Source of the DNA: Przewalskia tangutica
Taxonomy: Eukaryota; Streptophyta; Magnoliopsida; Solanales; Solanaceae
Reading direction: 5' to 3'
NCBI GenBank assembly: GCA_029844215.1
Contig: JAQGDG010000036.1
Location: forward strand, 372,001 to 436,000
Length of the DNA stretch: 64,000 bases
Part shown: positions 9,933 through 21,279 of the stretch, piece after piece
How the letters are laid out: each line of letters opens with the position of its first letter
Position numbering within the stretch: position 1 is the first letter of the stretch
Position numbers and translations under genes: made by a program
Notes under the pieces: generated by a model
Databases searched by the model: none
Told to the model about the DNA's origin: nothing
Seen by the model: only the letters and a program-made list of their open reading frames with translations

Positions 9933-11046
9933 ATGCCTCTATGAAAGGCAATCAGGGCCCAGAAGGGCAAGGCAGCAGAGGGAGCTGCGAGTAGAGTAGC
10001 GGCGGTCTCTACTGAGACCACAATACCTGAGCCTCCAGTCCCACAACCTGGAGCAGAGGAGATGGGTTACAAGGAGATGGTCGATTATTGACCGTGATAG
10101 TGGCAAGCGCGAGATAAGGCTGAATCGGCAATTCCGACCAGAGTACCCGTAGTTCACCCGAGGCGGATAGTTTGAGGCTGCGGGACTTTCTCGAGTTGCA
10201 CCCGGTGTTTTATGGATCGAGGCACGAGGATGATCGCGAGGAGTTCATCAAGCGATTCTGACAGATCATGAGAGTGATCAAGGCTTCGAACCGAGTCGAT
10301 GGTCTTAGGTTCGCATCGGCCGCGTGATACTGCGATCGGTTTGATTGTAGGAGCCGTCCGGGAGCATGTGCCTCGGTATTTGGGGCGAGTTCTCGAGGCA
10401 TTTCAGCCACTTCTTGCCTCCGCGGATGAGAGAGGGCACAGCCGACGATTTACGATCTTTGCGGCAGAGGCGTGCGGTTGGAGTACAACGTGGAGTTTGA
10501 CTCATTGGCTCGGTATGTCCCGCGTTAGTAGCCGATATGGAGGGCCGAGTACACCGCTACGTCACCGCTCGATGACTACTTGGCGAGCTTGTTGGTGTAG
10601 CCCGGTAGCATGAACATTGCCGTATGCGAGCTTATGCACTGGATGTGAGGCGGAGGGTCGGCGGAATGGCCGAGATCATCGAGAAGAGGCGAGCAGCGAG
10701 TCCTTTGGCAACTTTCGAGGCGGACCGCCTCGTGACAGTTAGTTATGCACCTCCGCCAGTACAGAGTGGTCCTCCACAGTCTTCAGGACGTTCGGGGTAT
10801 TCGGGAGCTGGCCGGGCTCGTGGCTTAGTTTCTGAGATATACATGGGTTCTAGCGAGATTCATGTCCCCTCGGTGTGCGATGTGGCGGCGTCATCGAGAA
10901 TGTCGTCTTTTTTGGTGCTTGTTTCACTGCGGCCGTCGAGCCATGACGAGATCGTCCTTATAGGAGGGTACATGTAGAATGGCCAGCCCTAAGGTCGATG
11001 GCGAGTTCATCGCCTTATAGATATGCGCGGCGGTGATTAGGATTAA
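9933..11046 (+). pseudogene. gag: gag remnant, A' internal region 2
   Basis: ATG at 9933 followed by the stop TGA at 9942, as in copy 1, so this lesion predates the duplication. The early part (QGPEGQGSRGSCE in a shifted frame) and the GYKEM block near 10065 are better kept than in copy 1. Downstream frames break repeatedly in GC-rich stretches. The knuckle region (about 10870-10970) is degenerate. Confidence 0.8.
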
Positions 11047-11216
11047 AGCGACGAAGGGAAAATGAAGCAGATGATACAGGTATATTCTTACCCCTCTAGA
11101 GACTAGTATGCGTTGATGATATGATGAAGTGCTAAGTATTATGTTCAGATAGCATTATGTTAAAATTGTGTTTAGAAAACATGGTTAGTTAGAAGGGTAA
11201 GATTGGGGACAGGGAA

Positions 11217-11610
11217 ATTGTGAGCCTTAGAATATTATACGTAGAGACCTTAGATGCGAGGCCATCTTGAGTAAAAGATTTATTTTTATGTTGACCTTTA
11301 TCGGAGTGCATAGTATACGTGGGATATATTTGTGTGATAAGTCCCTGAGTGGTATGAAATGAAAGAGGGTAGTTGAGCTAAGGAGACCACTAGGTTTTCG
11401 TGACTTGATTAGTAAGATTGTTCCGGATCGGGGGAACAAGAGTTTGGCGCGATAGCGGGTCGGGTTGAGGACCGATCGCGGGTCAACCCGCGGCCTATAG
11501 TGTGGTGGGGTCAGTTCGGGGTGGTCCCGCCAGGTGGTAGGGTCACGAGGGCGCTAGGCCCAAGTTTAGATGACCGTCGTACGAGTTCGTGGATGTGTTC
11601 GACCAAGAGT
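11217..11610 (+). other. Conserved noncoding block, A' region 2
   Basis: Near-identical to 5388-5790, including the CGGGTTG/CAACCCG arms. Confidence 0.75.
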
Positions 11611-11639
11611 CGCCGACGAGGTCACCATCTTGTCTTTCA

Positions 11640-12355
11640 TCGAATCGCATTTACTCAGAGTTATGCGAGATGTTATATATCAGGAAGGTTGTAAGACTGC
11701 ACGGGGTTCCTACTTTTACCTTATGACAGGCAGTGGAGCCCAGTTTACGGCTATTTCTTTTTATGGAGGTTTTACCAGGCAAGGTTAGGAACTCAGGTGA
11801 GTCTCAGTATTGCATTCACCCTCGGGCCGGTGTTTTTGGATTTCAGAGGTAGCTGTAAGGATTATTCGCCTCTTGTTGAGTAAGTATTATAATAGCTACC
11901 ATTTCAGTATTCGGATGTCACCTTATGAAGCCTTGTATGGGCGGAAGTGTAGGTTGCCGGTCGATTGGTTCGATGTTGGCAAGGTTCAGATAGTTGGTCC
12001 ATACTTGATCCAGCAGGATGTGGATAAGGTGGAGCTTATCTAGGAGAGGTTATTGGCAGCTCAGAGTCAACAGAAGTCGTGCGGATAATCAGCGTCGACA
12101 CTTGGAGTTCAGGTTGACGGTGGGTTTTCTTGAAGGTACCACCCCGGAAGGGCATGACGAGATTTGGAAAGTAGGGGAAACTTAGCCCGAGGTACTTTGA
12201 GCGTTTTCAGATCATTTGGAGAATAGGCCAGGTTGCCTATAAGTTAGCTTTGCCGTCCGACGTAGGAGGCAGTACGTCCGGTCTTTCATGTTGCTATGTT
12301 CGGAAAAGTATCGGAGATCCATCCAGAGTGTTCCCAGTTAATGATGACCAAGTTG
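11640..12355 (+). pseudogene. pol: Integrase C-terminal remnant, A' region 2
   Basis: Matches 5818-6500 almost exactly from 11690 to 12060, including the lost aspartate before SGAQF and the MSPYEALYGRKCR stretch. A TAG near 12041 ends the frame slightly earlier than in copy 1. Confidence 0.8.
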
Positions 12356-12656
12356 GAGATAGTAACCCCGAGATTTTGGAAACTGAAGCAATAACAGAAA
12401 GGTGGTAAGTTTAGTTAGGAAGTGTTCGAGTGTACGAGGAGGGTACGACGAGTAAGAGAATAGAAGTGATCATTACTTTTGTGAAGTAAAGGTGCGAAGG
12501 GAATATCTTTTAGCCCTTGAGTGGGAGCTTTTGTGATGATAGAGGTGATTCCTCGTGGACTTGGATTTAAGTATTTGCGCGTGTGTTATTTTGTGGCCAT
12601 GTGTGGCATTGGCAACTTGTTTAAAGGAACTTCATCGTTATCTGTCTTGAGAAGGA

Positions 12657-12690
12657 ACATTCGGGACGAATGTTTCTAAGGAGGGGAGAA
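12657..12690 (+). other. Palindrome and polypurine tract before A' LTR 3
   Basis: ACATTCG-GGA-CGAATGT at 12657-12673, then AAGGAGGGGAGAA (12678-12690) next to the LTR. Confidence 0.82.
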
Positions 12691-13080
12691 TGTTATACCC
12701 CGTATTTCCAGAGTATGTATGTGAGGACGTACGTACAATTGTGTAAGCCCGAATTATGTTAAGGACGAAATTGTGCACATCCACGAGAAAGATTTGTTTT
12801 TCCGAACCTTGTAAAGGAATTTTACGTTTTCAAGAAAATATTTATTTTGGATTTTTCCGAGAGATGAAATATTTTGGACCAATAGGTGTGTCACCCTTAG
12901 GTGGCAAAGTTGGACGTTTTTGTGTGCAAAGAGAGTGGCACGTTTTTTGTGTTTTAAAGGCCTTAAACATTTGGTCAATGTTTGGCTAGATATTTGTGTA
13001 GTAGATGGATAAGTGGGACCCACACACACATGTCCAAATCTTCACCCTCCACTTGCTTTGATCTTGGCCATTGATTTCCC

Positions 13081-13088
13081 TATAAATA
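13081..13088 (+). promoter_or_regulatory. TATA box of A' LTR 3
   Basis: TATAAATA in the shared context. Confidence 0.72.
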
Positions 13089-14106
13089 CCTCAGTGTGCA
13101 AGACTTATTCTTCATCCACACTTGAGAAATTCCAAGGCAAAAATCCTCCTCCCTTTTAGTAGTTCTCGTCCAAGCTCCTCCCCCTTTGGCAAGCCTCTAC
13201 GAAACACCCCTTTCTAGTTGTTCTCGTCAAATACCCCTTGGTAGAAAAGTATTCTCCAAGTATTGTTACTATCCCAAAATACCTTAGCCAAATACCTTGT
13301 AGTATTCCAAAGTCACCTCTATACTAAAAGCCCAGAAATACTACCTTATATCCATTAGTCACTAAACGAAACCCTGGGGAAATCTTCATAGTTGGTTGAA
13401 GTATTAAGTAGAAGTCGTTTAGAAACTTCTAAGGGTTTCTTGGAGATATCGAGCGCAAATTAGAGCTAAACGTTGTTCAGATCGACATTTAAACTTGGAT
13501 AATTTTGGGCTTATCGAGGTAAATACTCTTGTCCTTCTATTGTAATTGGAGATTACATATAAGAGTAGTTTAGATTTGAGTATAAGATATAGAACGATAT
13601 GAAAGAAGAGAATTGAACTGTACTTACATAGGACTGCATTTACAGTAGACTTGTGTAGTTTGACGGGTAGGGAAGTGCTGCCCAATTTTTCCGTAGAATC
13701 AAGAACCTTCTGCTTAGAATATTCTACAGAGTAGTCTAGACGTTGATAGACGTATTTGACTATTATAGGTTGATACTCTGCGCGCGACATATTCGACTTG
13801 GCAGGTGGATTTCGCCGAGGAGGTGTGTGATTCTTCCTATCCTCTTGAGCATGATATTTTGATATATATATATAGTACGGTAGACGTACGTGTGTTAACT
13901 AAAAAGGGTTTTACTCTGATGTCTGTTGACTCGAGTCTTGAAGTATTTCAAAAGAATTATGAATCATTTTTGAAAGAAGAGTAATACTTAGTTTTAAAAG
14001 CTTAAGAGTTATACTAGCTTTATGGGAAGTTAGGTATAACGACTTAAGAGAGATAAAAGGAACGATTTACTTAATTGTTTATGAAAGCCTTGTATTGATT
14101 TCGGAA

Positions 14107-14274
14107 ATGAGAATAAGCATCGAACAAACCACTGCAGCGTTAATAAAGGAAAATGTATTGACAAATAATTAATTATATTAAAACCAGTAGAAACCTACAT
14201 CTGCATAGAAGCTAAGATAAGACAAAATTGTATTACATTTTCTAGATCATGGCTGCTTTAATAAGATTGTTATA
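14107..14274 (+). repeat. Shared 165-bp LTR island, A' copy 3
   Basis: Same block as 2463-2630 with a few substitutions (GAACAAACC, CCTACATC). Confidence 0.75.
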
Positions 14275-14533
14275 AACAAGAATAACTACTCACACATAAG
14301 GTATATGCTACTCAATTGTTTTAAAAAGAGATTGTGTTATTTGATTAAGACTATGAACTATGAAATCTTTCGGAAGTAAAAGACTTGAGTATATTTTAAT
14401 TAGGCAACTTGAACTTTTGGAAAATAATGTTGTTACTTGATTTTAAAAAAGGAAAGTGTTTGTGATTTAAAAGAAAAGTATGGTATTATCTTAATCTGTC
14501 TTAAAAGAGAGTTTAAATGTTATGGCCAATTTG

Positions 14534-14965
14534 ACACCGAGTCCATGGGATGGACCGGGAATGTATACCACCCGATTCTACACCGAGTCCATGAGATGGA
14601 CCGGGAATGTATTCCACCCGATTTAATACCGAGTCCATGAGATGGACCGGGAATGTATTCCACCCGATTTAATACCGAGTCCATGAGATGGACTGGGAAT
14701 GTATTCCACCCGATTTAATACCGAGTCCATGAGATGGACCGGGAATGTATTCCACCCGATTTGATACCGAGTCCATGGGATGGACCGGGAATGTATTCCA
14801 CACGTTTTGATACCGAGTCCATGGGATGGACCGGGAATGTATTCCACCCGATTTGATACCGAGTCCATGAGATGGACCGGGAATGTATTCCATACGATCC
14901 GGCACCGAGTCCATGAGATGGACCGGGAATGTGACCATGCGATTCCACCACGAGTCCCATGCGAT
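14534..14965 (+). repeat. 46-bp minisatellite in A' LTR 3, 10 units
   Basis: Unit starts at 14537, 14583, 14629, 14675, 14721, 14767, 14813, 14859, 14905 and a diverged one near 14950. Confidence 0.95.
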
Positions 14966-15599
14966 GGGCCGAGACATGTTATACGTATCCCACGATTTAT
15001 ACTTAGATCGCCAGAGTGAGAAGGAGTTCCACGCACGGAGGATGACTTGAGGCGTGAGTCCCCGACTTGACATGATCGCTTTTATGTTGTGAATCGTAGT
15101 TTGTTATCATACATGTCTCTGCTTTATTTTAGATCGTTATGATTTCGTTCTGATATTTCTAGTTTCACATACTTGGTACTGTTATCGACTCCTTCGGGGC
15201 TGCATTCATGCCGCAGGTAGAGGTACATCGGTTGATCCTCACTCTTAGGATCACAGTTCAGATTGGAAGCTCCGCTTTCTCGAGGCTTATCTTTTGGTAT
15301 GTTTTCCCCGAGTTTGTAAGTTCTTGTACATTCAGGGGTATGGCGGGGCCCTGTCCCGTCATAGTTGTTGTAAAAATCTTAGAGGTCTGTAGTACTGTTG
15401 TGGGCAGGATTTGTAAAAGGGATGTAACTGTTCAAGTGTATATATATATATGCCGACAGTGCCTTTTCTCAGATAAACTGTTTCTCACTTCATTTTGTTT
15501 CATGTCTTGTTTTATTCCGCTGATTACTCTGATGTATGTCTACTTGGGTGCCCGGGTAAGGCACTAGTCACGGGCCCGGGATCGGGTCGTGACAAAGGT

Positions 15600-16427
15600 G
15601 ATCAAGGCCTCAGAGGCAGAGTCAGTGGTATTGGGTTCTCATCGGCTGCGTGATATTGCAGTCAACTAGTATGATTCATGGAACCGCCCCGGGAGTATGC
15701 GCCTTCCGGTTGGGACGAGTTCTCAGAGGCATTTCTTAACCACTTCTTGCCTCCACAGATGAGGAGAGCCCGGGTGGATAGGTTTATGATGTTGAGACAG
15801 AATGGGCGGACGGTTCGGGAGTACACCATATAGTTCGACTCATTAGCTCGGTATGCCCCCACTCTAGTGGCAGACATGGAGGATAGAGTGAACCGATATG
15901 TCACGGGACTTGATGATTATCTAGCAGAGGGTTGTACGGGAGTAGCTCTTCAGTCGGGCATGGACATTGCCCGCATACAGGCTTATGCACAGGGGACTGA
16001 GGAACGTAGAGGTAGACGAAATAACCGAGATCAGCATAAGAGGGCCAAGACAGCTGGGTCCTTTGGCAACTTTCAAGGCGGACCGCCTCAAAGAATAGTT
16101 ATGCGCCTTCGCCATGCAGTGGTCCTCCACGCCTTCGGGACGTCGGTATTCGTGAGCGGTCGAGGATCCAAGGGTTCAGGTTTTCAGAGGAGTAGGGGTG
16201 TTAACCAGATGAAGCCACCCCTACATCGGTGTGGCCAATGTGGTAGCCTCCATGCGGGGGAGTGTCATGGTGCTCAGAGAGCTTGTTTTACCTGCGGCCG
16301 GCAGGGCCATTTTGCGAGGAATTGTCCGACCAGAGGTAGCGCAGATGTTAAAACTCAGCCTTCGGGATCAGTGGCTGGTTCATCACCTTCTATAGCTATG
16401 CGCCCTACAGGGCAAGATTATGATTAA
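15600..16427 (+). pseudogene. gag: gag C-terminal part of A with CCHC knuckle
   Basis: Continues the gag broken at 1020 (VIKASEAESV...). There is a stop near 15665 and a shifted stretch to about 15865, then 186 open codons to TAA at 16427. This open part starts MADMEDRVNRYVTGLDDYLA, has the conserved MDIARIQAYAQG helix and ERRGRRNNRDQ basic linker, and ends with CGQCGSLHAGEC followed by CFTCGRQGHFARNC, a classical C-X2-C-X4-H-X4-C nucleic-acid-binding knuckle. This is the best-kept gag segment in the window. No protease follows. Confidence 0.88.
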
Positions 16428-16584
16428 AGCGACTAAGGGAAAATGAAGCAATAGTTACAGGTATATCTTTAACCCTTGTAGATCAGTATGTGTTGATAAG
16501 ATGGTTATATGTTAAGTGTTATGTACGGGTAGTTTTGTGTAAATTATGATTTAGAAAACCTGGTTAGTAAAAAAAGTAAGTTTG

Positions 16585-17010
16585 GGGACATGGAAATTGT
16601 GAGCCTTAGAATATTGATAATCGTTGAGACCTTAGATACAAGGCCGTCTTGAGTGAAAGATTTTACGGTTGATCTTTGTCGAAGTACATTGTTTACGTGG
16701 AGTATCTTAGTGTGATAATTCCATAGGTGGTGTGATATGAAAGTGGGTAGTCAAGCTAAGAAGACCACAAGGCTTTCATGACTTGAATAGTGAGATTTGT
16801 TCCGGACGAGGAATGAGGAGTTAGTGCGTTAATGGGTCGGGTCGAGGACCAATCGCGAGTCAACCCGAAACCCGGAATGAAGTGGGGTCGGTTTGAGGTG
16901 GTCCCGCTGGGTGAGAGGGTCGTTAAGGTGCAAGGCCCAAGTTTGGTTAATCGTTGTCCTGGTTCGTGGAGGCGTTCCACTAGAACCAGGTCGGGAAGGC
17001 CGAGGATGGC
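16585..17010 (+). other. Conserved noncoding block of A
   Basis: GTGAGCCTTAGAATATTG through GGTCGGGTCGAGGACC and GGTGGTCCCGCTGGG to the GGATGGCCTTAAAGG stretch. Aligns by eye with blocks in A', B, E and F. The open frames here are short and not shared between copies. Confidence 0.75.
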
Positions 17011-17392
17011 CTTAAAGGAAATTGAAGCTAGTTTAATGACCAAATTTGAAAGTGGTGACTCCAAGGTTTTGAAAACTGAGAAATGACTGAAATATGGTGC
17101 GTGTACTAGAAAGAGTTCGGGTGTACGAGAAGGGTACGACGAGTAAGGAAAGAAGAGAACATGTGTTAAAATAATGGAAGTGATTATTCATACAGAGTGA
17201 TGGTACGAAGAGAGTATCATTTAGACCATGGGTGGGAGCTAATAGTGATGTTACACTTTAGAGGTGATTCCTCGTTGACTTGGATTTAAGTATTGTGCGT
17301 GTGTTATATTATGGCCATTGTGGCATAATTGGTTTTGTGAGTATAGTAGTGAAGACTATACCGGCGCATGTGTTATTAGAGACTTAGAAGGA

Positions 17393-17426
17393 ACATTCGG
17401 GACGAATGTTTATAAGGGGGGAAGAA
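17393..17426 (+). other. Palindrome and polypurine tract of A
   Basis: ACATTCG-GGA-CGAATGT (17393-17409) and AAGGGGGGAAGAA (17414-17426), adjoining the 3' LTR. Confidence 0.85.
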
Positions 17427-17917
17427 TGTTACACCTCGTAGTTCCAGGGTATGTATGTGAGGACGTACGTACGAGAATACAACATTAAGTTCGAAAAGGA
17501 AGAAAGATTTGTTTTTCCGACGGAAAATATTCCGAATCTCGTGAAGGAAAAAGGTTTATTATTGGGAATTGGATTCTCAATTTTGGTATTTGGACTTCTT
17601 GGAATATAATAGGATTATGGAATTTTATTTCCAGAATTGGTCACGTGGGGCCCACGGGAAAAATTTACGGTTTTGTGGGGCCCACATTATTTTCGAGATT
17701 TTGGCATTATGGATGTTTTTGGGAGATGAAAATATTTTGGACGAATACGAGGACGACACGTGTCACCCCCTTAGGTGGCATGTTGGCCGAAATGAGAGGA
17801 CAAGTGGACAAGCCATGTGTCCCAAGTCTTGTGTTGGACAAGTGGCTTGTGGGACCCACACACACTTGTCCACAATCTCATCCACACACTTGCTTTGATC
17901 CTAGCCCTTGGTTATCT

Positions 17918-17925
17918 TATAAATA
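17918..17925 (+). promoter_or_regulatory. TATA box of A 3' LTR
   Basis: TATAAATA, about 490 bp into the LTR, followed by the CAAGACTTCATCCACACTT context common to the group. Confidence 0.72.
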
Positions 17926-19368
17926 CACCCTTGTAGCAAGACTTCATCCACACTTAGAATAATTTTCAAGGCAAGAAAATACTCACTCCCTCTTGAGCAT
18001 GCTCTCGGTCAACACACCCCTAAGGCTTAGAATTTGTGAAATTGTTGTTGATAAATCCCAACACTTAAGTCAAGTGTCCCTAGTAGTGTTATAAAGATAT
18101 CCCAACACAAAAATCCTGGAAATACTACGTTAATCCGATAGTCGCAAAGTGAAACCCTAAGGTGATCTTCATATTTTTGGATGAAGTGTTAAGAGAAGTT
18201 GGTTAGGAACTTCTAAGGGTTGCTTGGAGTGGATTGGAACGTAAGGAATTGGAGATAAGATTCCTAAGGATCGACTTTTAATCATTGGAAAATTTTGGGC
18301 TTATCGAGGTAATGATCTTTGTCCTTCTATTGTAATTAGAGATTATATGTTGTAGTAGTATATAATTGAGTATATGATATGTGGAAGTAAGATTGAAAAG
18401 AATTGGACCTTAACAAAGTTGTTAAATCAAGAATTGACATGACTGTTTTTACTTTGGACTAATGGACTGTTTTTGTATATTGTGGGACAGAATTTTACAC
18501 ATACAGTTAGGCGTGTAATCCCCTTTGAGTTGTTGATTTATTGCGCCTTAAATGTGGCGTGTTGGCTATTGATTTCGGGCCTTGAAAAAGGTGGAAAAGT
18601 ACGTAGAAGCAGGGAAGTCTTTGCCTGATTTTCCGTAGAATAAGAGACCTTATACTTAGAAATATTCTCTGAAGAAAACTAGAAGTTGATAGATGTGTTA
18701 TGGTTATTATAGGTGGATATTCTCTGTGCGGCATATTCGACTTGGCAAGTGGATTTAGCCGAGGTATGTGATTCTTCCTATTCTCTTGAGCATGATTTGT
18801 TGTGAAATATATAGTACGGTGAGCGTCGTGTGTTAAATGAATTTGGTTTCATTTTGATGTCCTTGACTTGACTTTTAAATCTTAAGAGCCTTGAATCATT
18901 CTAAAAAGTTGTGAATCATTATTTGGAAAGAATTGATACTTGGTTTTAAAAGAATAAGTTCTCTTGGTTTTTCCAAATGATTGTAGTTGTTTTGAATTAC
19001 TTGAAAAATAAGTGTTATAATAGCTTTATGGGAAGTTAGTTATAACGACTTGAGGAGGATAAAAGAATGGTTTACTTACTTGATTTTAAAGGCCTTGAAA
19101 AGATTTTCTGAAGGTGTAGTAATTTGGTTTGAAAAGAAAACGTGTTTTGATACTAGGGTATTAGTATCGTGTGGCTTTTACGTAAAAATAGATATTTTTG
19201 AAAGAATTAAAGTATGTAGTACTTTGGGGTTAAAACCCGGATTGTTGGCATAAAATGAAAGTCTAAGAGTATGTTAAACTTGCCTATGCTAGTTGTGATA
19301 GCCTCTGTTGTGCAAGTGTTGTATTTCTATTCTACCGTGTCTCTCGATAGAGGGCCGATTATCTTGTT

Positions 19369-19506
19369 GTTTACTTGGACATACCGACACTGCTGGATGG
19401 TCCACGGGTATGCTTCCACTATGATTGTTATCTTGTTATTTACTTGGACATACCGACACTGTTGGGAGGCCCACGGGTATGCGTCCACTATGATTGTTCC
19501 ATGGCC
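19369..19506 (+). repeat. 69-bp direct duplication in A 3' LTR
   Basis: TACTTGGACATACCGACAC begins at 19372 and 19441. Related single units occur in the LTRs of C and E. Confidence 0.85.
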
Positions 19507-19664
19507 ATGCTTACACCGATGAGAGATTTCGGGGGCATGCGACCATGGTGCGAGTTAAATTCCCGGGTCATGTTATTTGTCCATGGACTAGCTATCCATG
19601 AAGCTTGTCGCAGTGATGAGTGGTCACGGGCTTGATTTGTACATGTAGTTACAGGCGCATTTTA

Positions 19665-19905
19665 AATACTTGTCCTGGTCATTTCTCGTGTATCGGCAGG
19701 CTCTGGTAGATAGCTCAAGATACTTGCCCCGGTCATATCTCGTGATACGGTAGGCTCTGGTACGTTTGCTTAAGATACTTGCCCCGGTTAGTTGCGTGAC
19801 GCAGGTTGGGTCTGGTAGTTGGCTTCCGTACTTGGCCCTTTAAGTTTTATGATGCAGGCTGGATCTGGTTGTTGGCTCTCTACTTGCCCGTCGGTTTTAT
19901 AGCGC
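19665..19905 (+). repeat. About 56-bp degenerate array in A 3' LTR, 4 units
   Basis: Units read ACTTGCCCCGGTCAT...GGCTCTGGTA...GCTTAAGAT with growing divergence. The same type of unit forms the array at 27768-28135 in E. Confidence 0.75.
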
Positions 19906-20173
19906 AGCGGATCCGTGTTCAGGTATACATATGGGTGTTATTGTACATCATGGACTGCCGGCAGTGAGGAAGGAATTCCGCGGGCATGATTGATATTATG
20001 GGCGTGAGACCCATGGTTATATGTGAGTAATGATTTTGAGGGCATGCGTCCCAGACTTGACATGAATGTTTATATATTGTGAAATGGTCTTTTAAAAAGA
20101 TAAAATGTGATTTCATTACAGTACTTCCAGTTTCACATACTTGGTACCTGTTGTACTGACCTCCTTCGGGGGG

Positions 20174-20549
20174 TTGCGTTCATGCCGCAGGTAGAGGTAC
20201 ATCGATTGTTGATCCTCGCTCATAGGGTCACAGTTCTGTGCTTTGGGAAGCTCCGTTTCTCCGGAGGCTTATCTTTTGGTATGGTTCCCTGTCATTGTAG
20301 GTTCATGTACATTCAGGGGTATGGCGGGGCCCTGTCCCGTCATAGTTGTTATAAACTCTTAGAGGTCTGTAGTCCTGTTGTGAGTTGGGTTTGTAAAGGA
20401 TGTAACTGTTCGGGTTTTGATTTATATATATGCAGAAAGGCGACCTATCGGTTAGCCTGTTTCTTGTATTACATTGTTACCTGTCTTTGAGTTTTATTCC
20501 GCTGGTTTTCTCTGATGTATAATCACTAGGGTGCCCGGGGTAAGGCACC
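20174..20549 (+). other. Hairpin series at the LTR 3' end (A copy)
   Basis: Four short inverted repeats in order: TTGCG...CGCAG (20174-20190), AAGCTCCG...CGGAGGCTT (20248-20270), ATGGCGGG...CCCGTCAT (20321-20343) and GGTGCC...GGCACC (20530-20549). The same series is seen in every LTR of the window on the sense strand. Confidence 0.65.
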
Positions 20550-20578
20550 AGTCGCGGGCCCGAGGTCGGGTCGTGACA

Positions 20579-21071
20579 GTACAATTGGTTTCATATCTTG
20601 AAATAGTATTGATTTCATAATTTGAAAGAACACGGTTGGTCTCACTTTTAAAAGGCATAACTTAAAAGGTAAAGTTGACTCTCATTACTCTCATGTGTAT
20701 TCATAAAGGCACAGTTGTACTGGTAGTTTCATTATCATACTTGTGTCCTGTTATACATTGGACTGTTATGATCTCATTTACAGTACTTATTATTTTACAT
20801 GCTTGGTACATCTTTCGTACTGACCCCCTTTCCTCGAGGGGCTGCGTTTCATGCCGCAGGTGTAGGTACACAGTTTGGTGATCCTCGCTCTTAGGATCTC
20901 TGTTCAGTTTTTGGGAAAGCTCCATTACTTCGGAAGCTTATCTTTTGGTACGGATCCCTGTTGTTGTAGGTTTATGTACATTCAGGGGTATGGCGGGGCC
21001 CTGTCCCGTCATAGTTGTTTTTGTCCAAACTGTTAGAGGTCTGTATTCATATGTAAATTTGGACTTGTGAG

Positions 21072-21148
<77 letters not shown>

Positions 21149-21279
21149 GTTAGCCATTTGGAAATACTGTTTTGTATTTTATACTTTATTTGGCCTGTGT
21201 GTTAGATGGGGTGTGAGGGTATAAGAGGGGGGTGCCCAGGTAGGGCACCAGTCGCGGGCCCGGGGTTTGGGTCATGACA
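20579..21279 (+). repeat. 3' part of an older LTR (H) that A inserted into
   Basis: 701 bp related to the ends of LTRs B and C: CTGCGTTTCATGCCGCAGG, the GGCGGGGCC hairpin, and GTGCCCAGGTAGGGCACC, ending GTCATGACA at 21279. No primer site follows, so it is a 3' LTR or a solo LTR. The left part lies beyond A, outside the window. Confidence 0.8.
21073..21145. repeat. (TA)n microsatellite, about 36 repeats
   Basis: Uninterrupted TA tract inside LTR H at the place where other LTRs have a short TATATATA run, so it is an expansion of a pre-existing seed. Confidence 0.95.

Larger units (their letters stand above)
1021..15594 (+). mobile_element. Array A': LTR-int-LTR-int-LTR tandem retrotransposon
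   Basis: Three LTRs (1021-3875, 6852-9727, 12691-15594) separate two internal regions (3876-6851, 9728-12690), so the repeat unit is about 5.83 kb. The whole block is flanked by one 5-bp target duplication, AAGGT, at 1016-1020 and 15595-15599, and it splits A's gag cleanly. Each internal region has PBS, leader hairpin, degenerate gag, noncoding block, integrase tail remnant and purine tract. PR, RT, RNase H and the integrase N-terminus are missing in both, so that deletion predates the duplication. Unequal recombination between LTRs of two copies is the simplest origin; an assembly duplication is the alternative. Confidence 0.88.
12691..15594 (+). repeat. A' LTR 3
   Basis: 2904 bp, ending GTGACA before the AAGGT duplication. 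It carries one more 46-bp unit than LTRs 1 and 2 and several private substitutions in the AT-rich body (for example near 13800 and 14195). Confidence 0.92.
229..20578 (+). mobile_element. Element A: gag-only Ty3/gypsy-type LTR retrotransposon, interrupted by array A'
   Basis: Order seen: 5' LTR tail (229-380), primer site, leader hairpin, gag, noncoding 3' block, purine tract, 3' LTR (17427-20578). Without the A' insertion the internal region is about 2.47 kb and has no protease, RT, RNase H or integrase. LTR plus primer-site structure and the gag CCHC knuckle identify the family; absence of pol makes it non-autonomous. It lies inside an older LTR fragment that resumes at 20579. GTACA at 20579-20583 should be the right target duplication, but the left copy is outside the window. 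Confidence 0.85.
17427..20578 (+). repeat. A 3' LTR
   Basis: 3152 bp, TGTTACACCTCG...GTCGTGACA. TATA box at 17918-17925. The middle contains diverged ACTTGRTTTTAAAAG-like short repeats; the distal half has a 69-bp duplication and a roughly 56-bp array. It lacks both the 46-bp array and the 165-bp island of A', so A and A' are different subfamilies. Confidence 0.9.

Noticed and set aside
16201..16330. Possible host zinc-finger gene at the CCHC knuckle
   Set aside because: Context (PBS, LTRs, gag helix motifs upstream) shows it is retrotransposon gag, not a host gene.
20107..20490. 127-codon plus frame in A 3' LTR end
   Set aside because: Overlaps the conserved hairpin region; frame differs in other LTRs and product has no domain.
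21073..21145. Long TA tract as replication origin or scaffold site
   Set aside because: It is an expansion of a TATATA run found at the same place in all related LTRs; no other origin feature.
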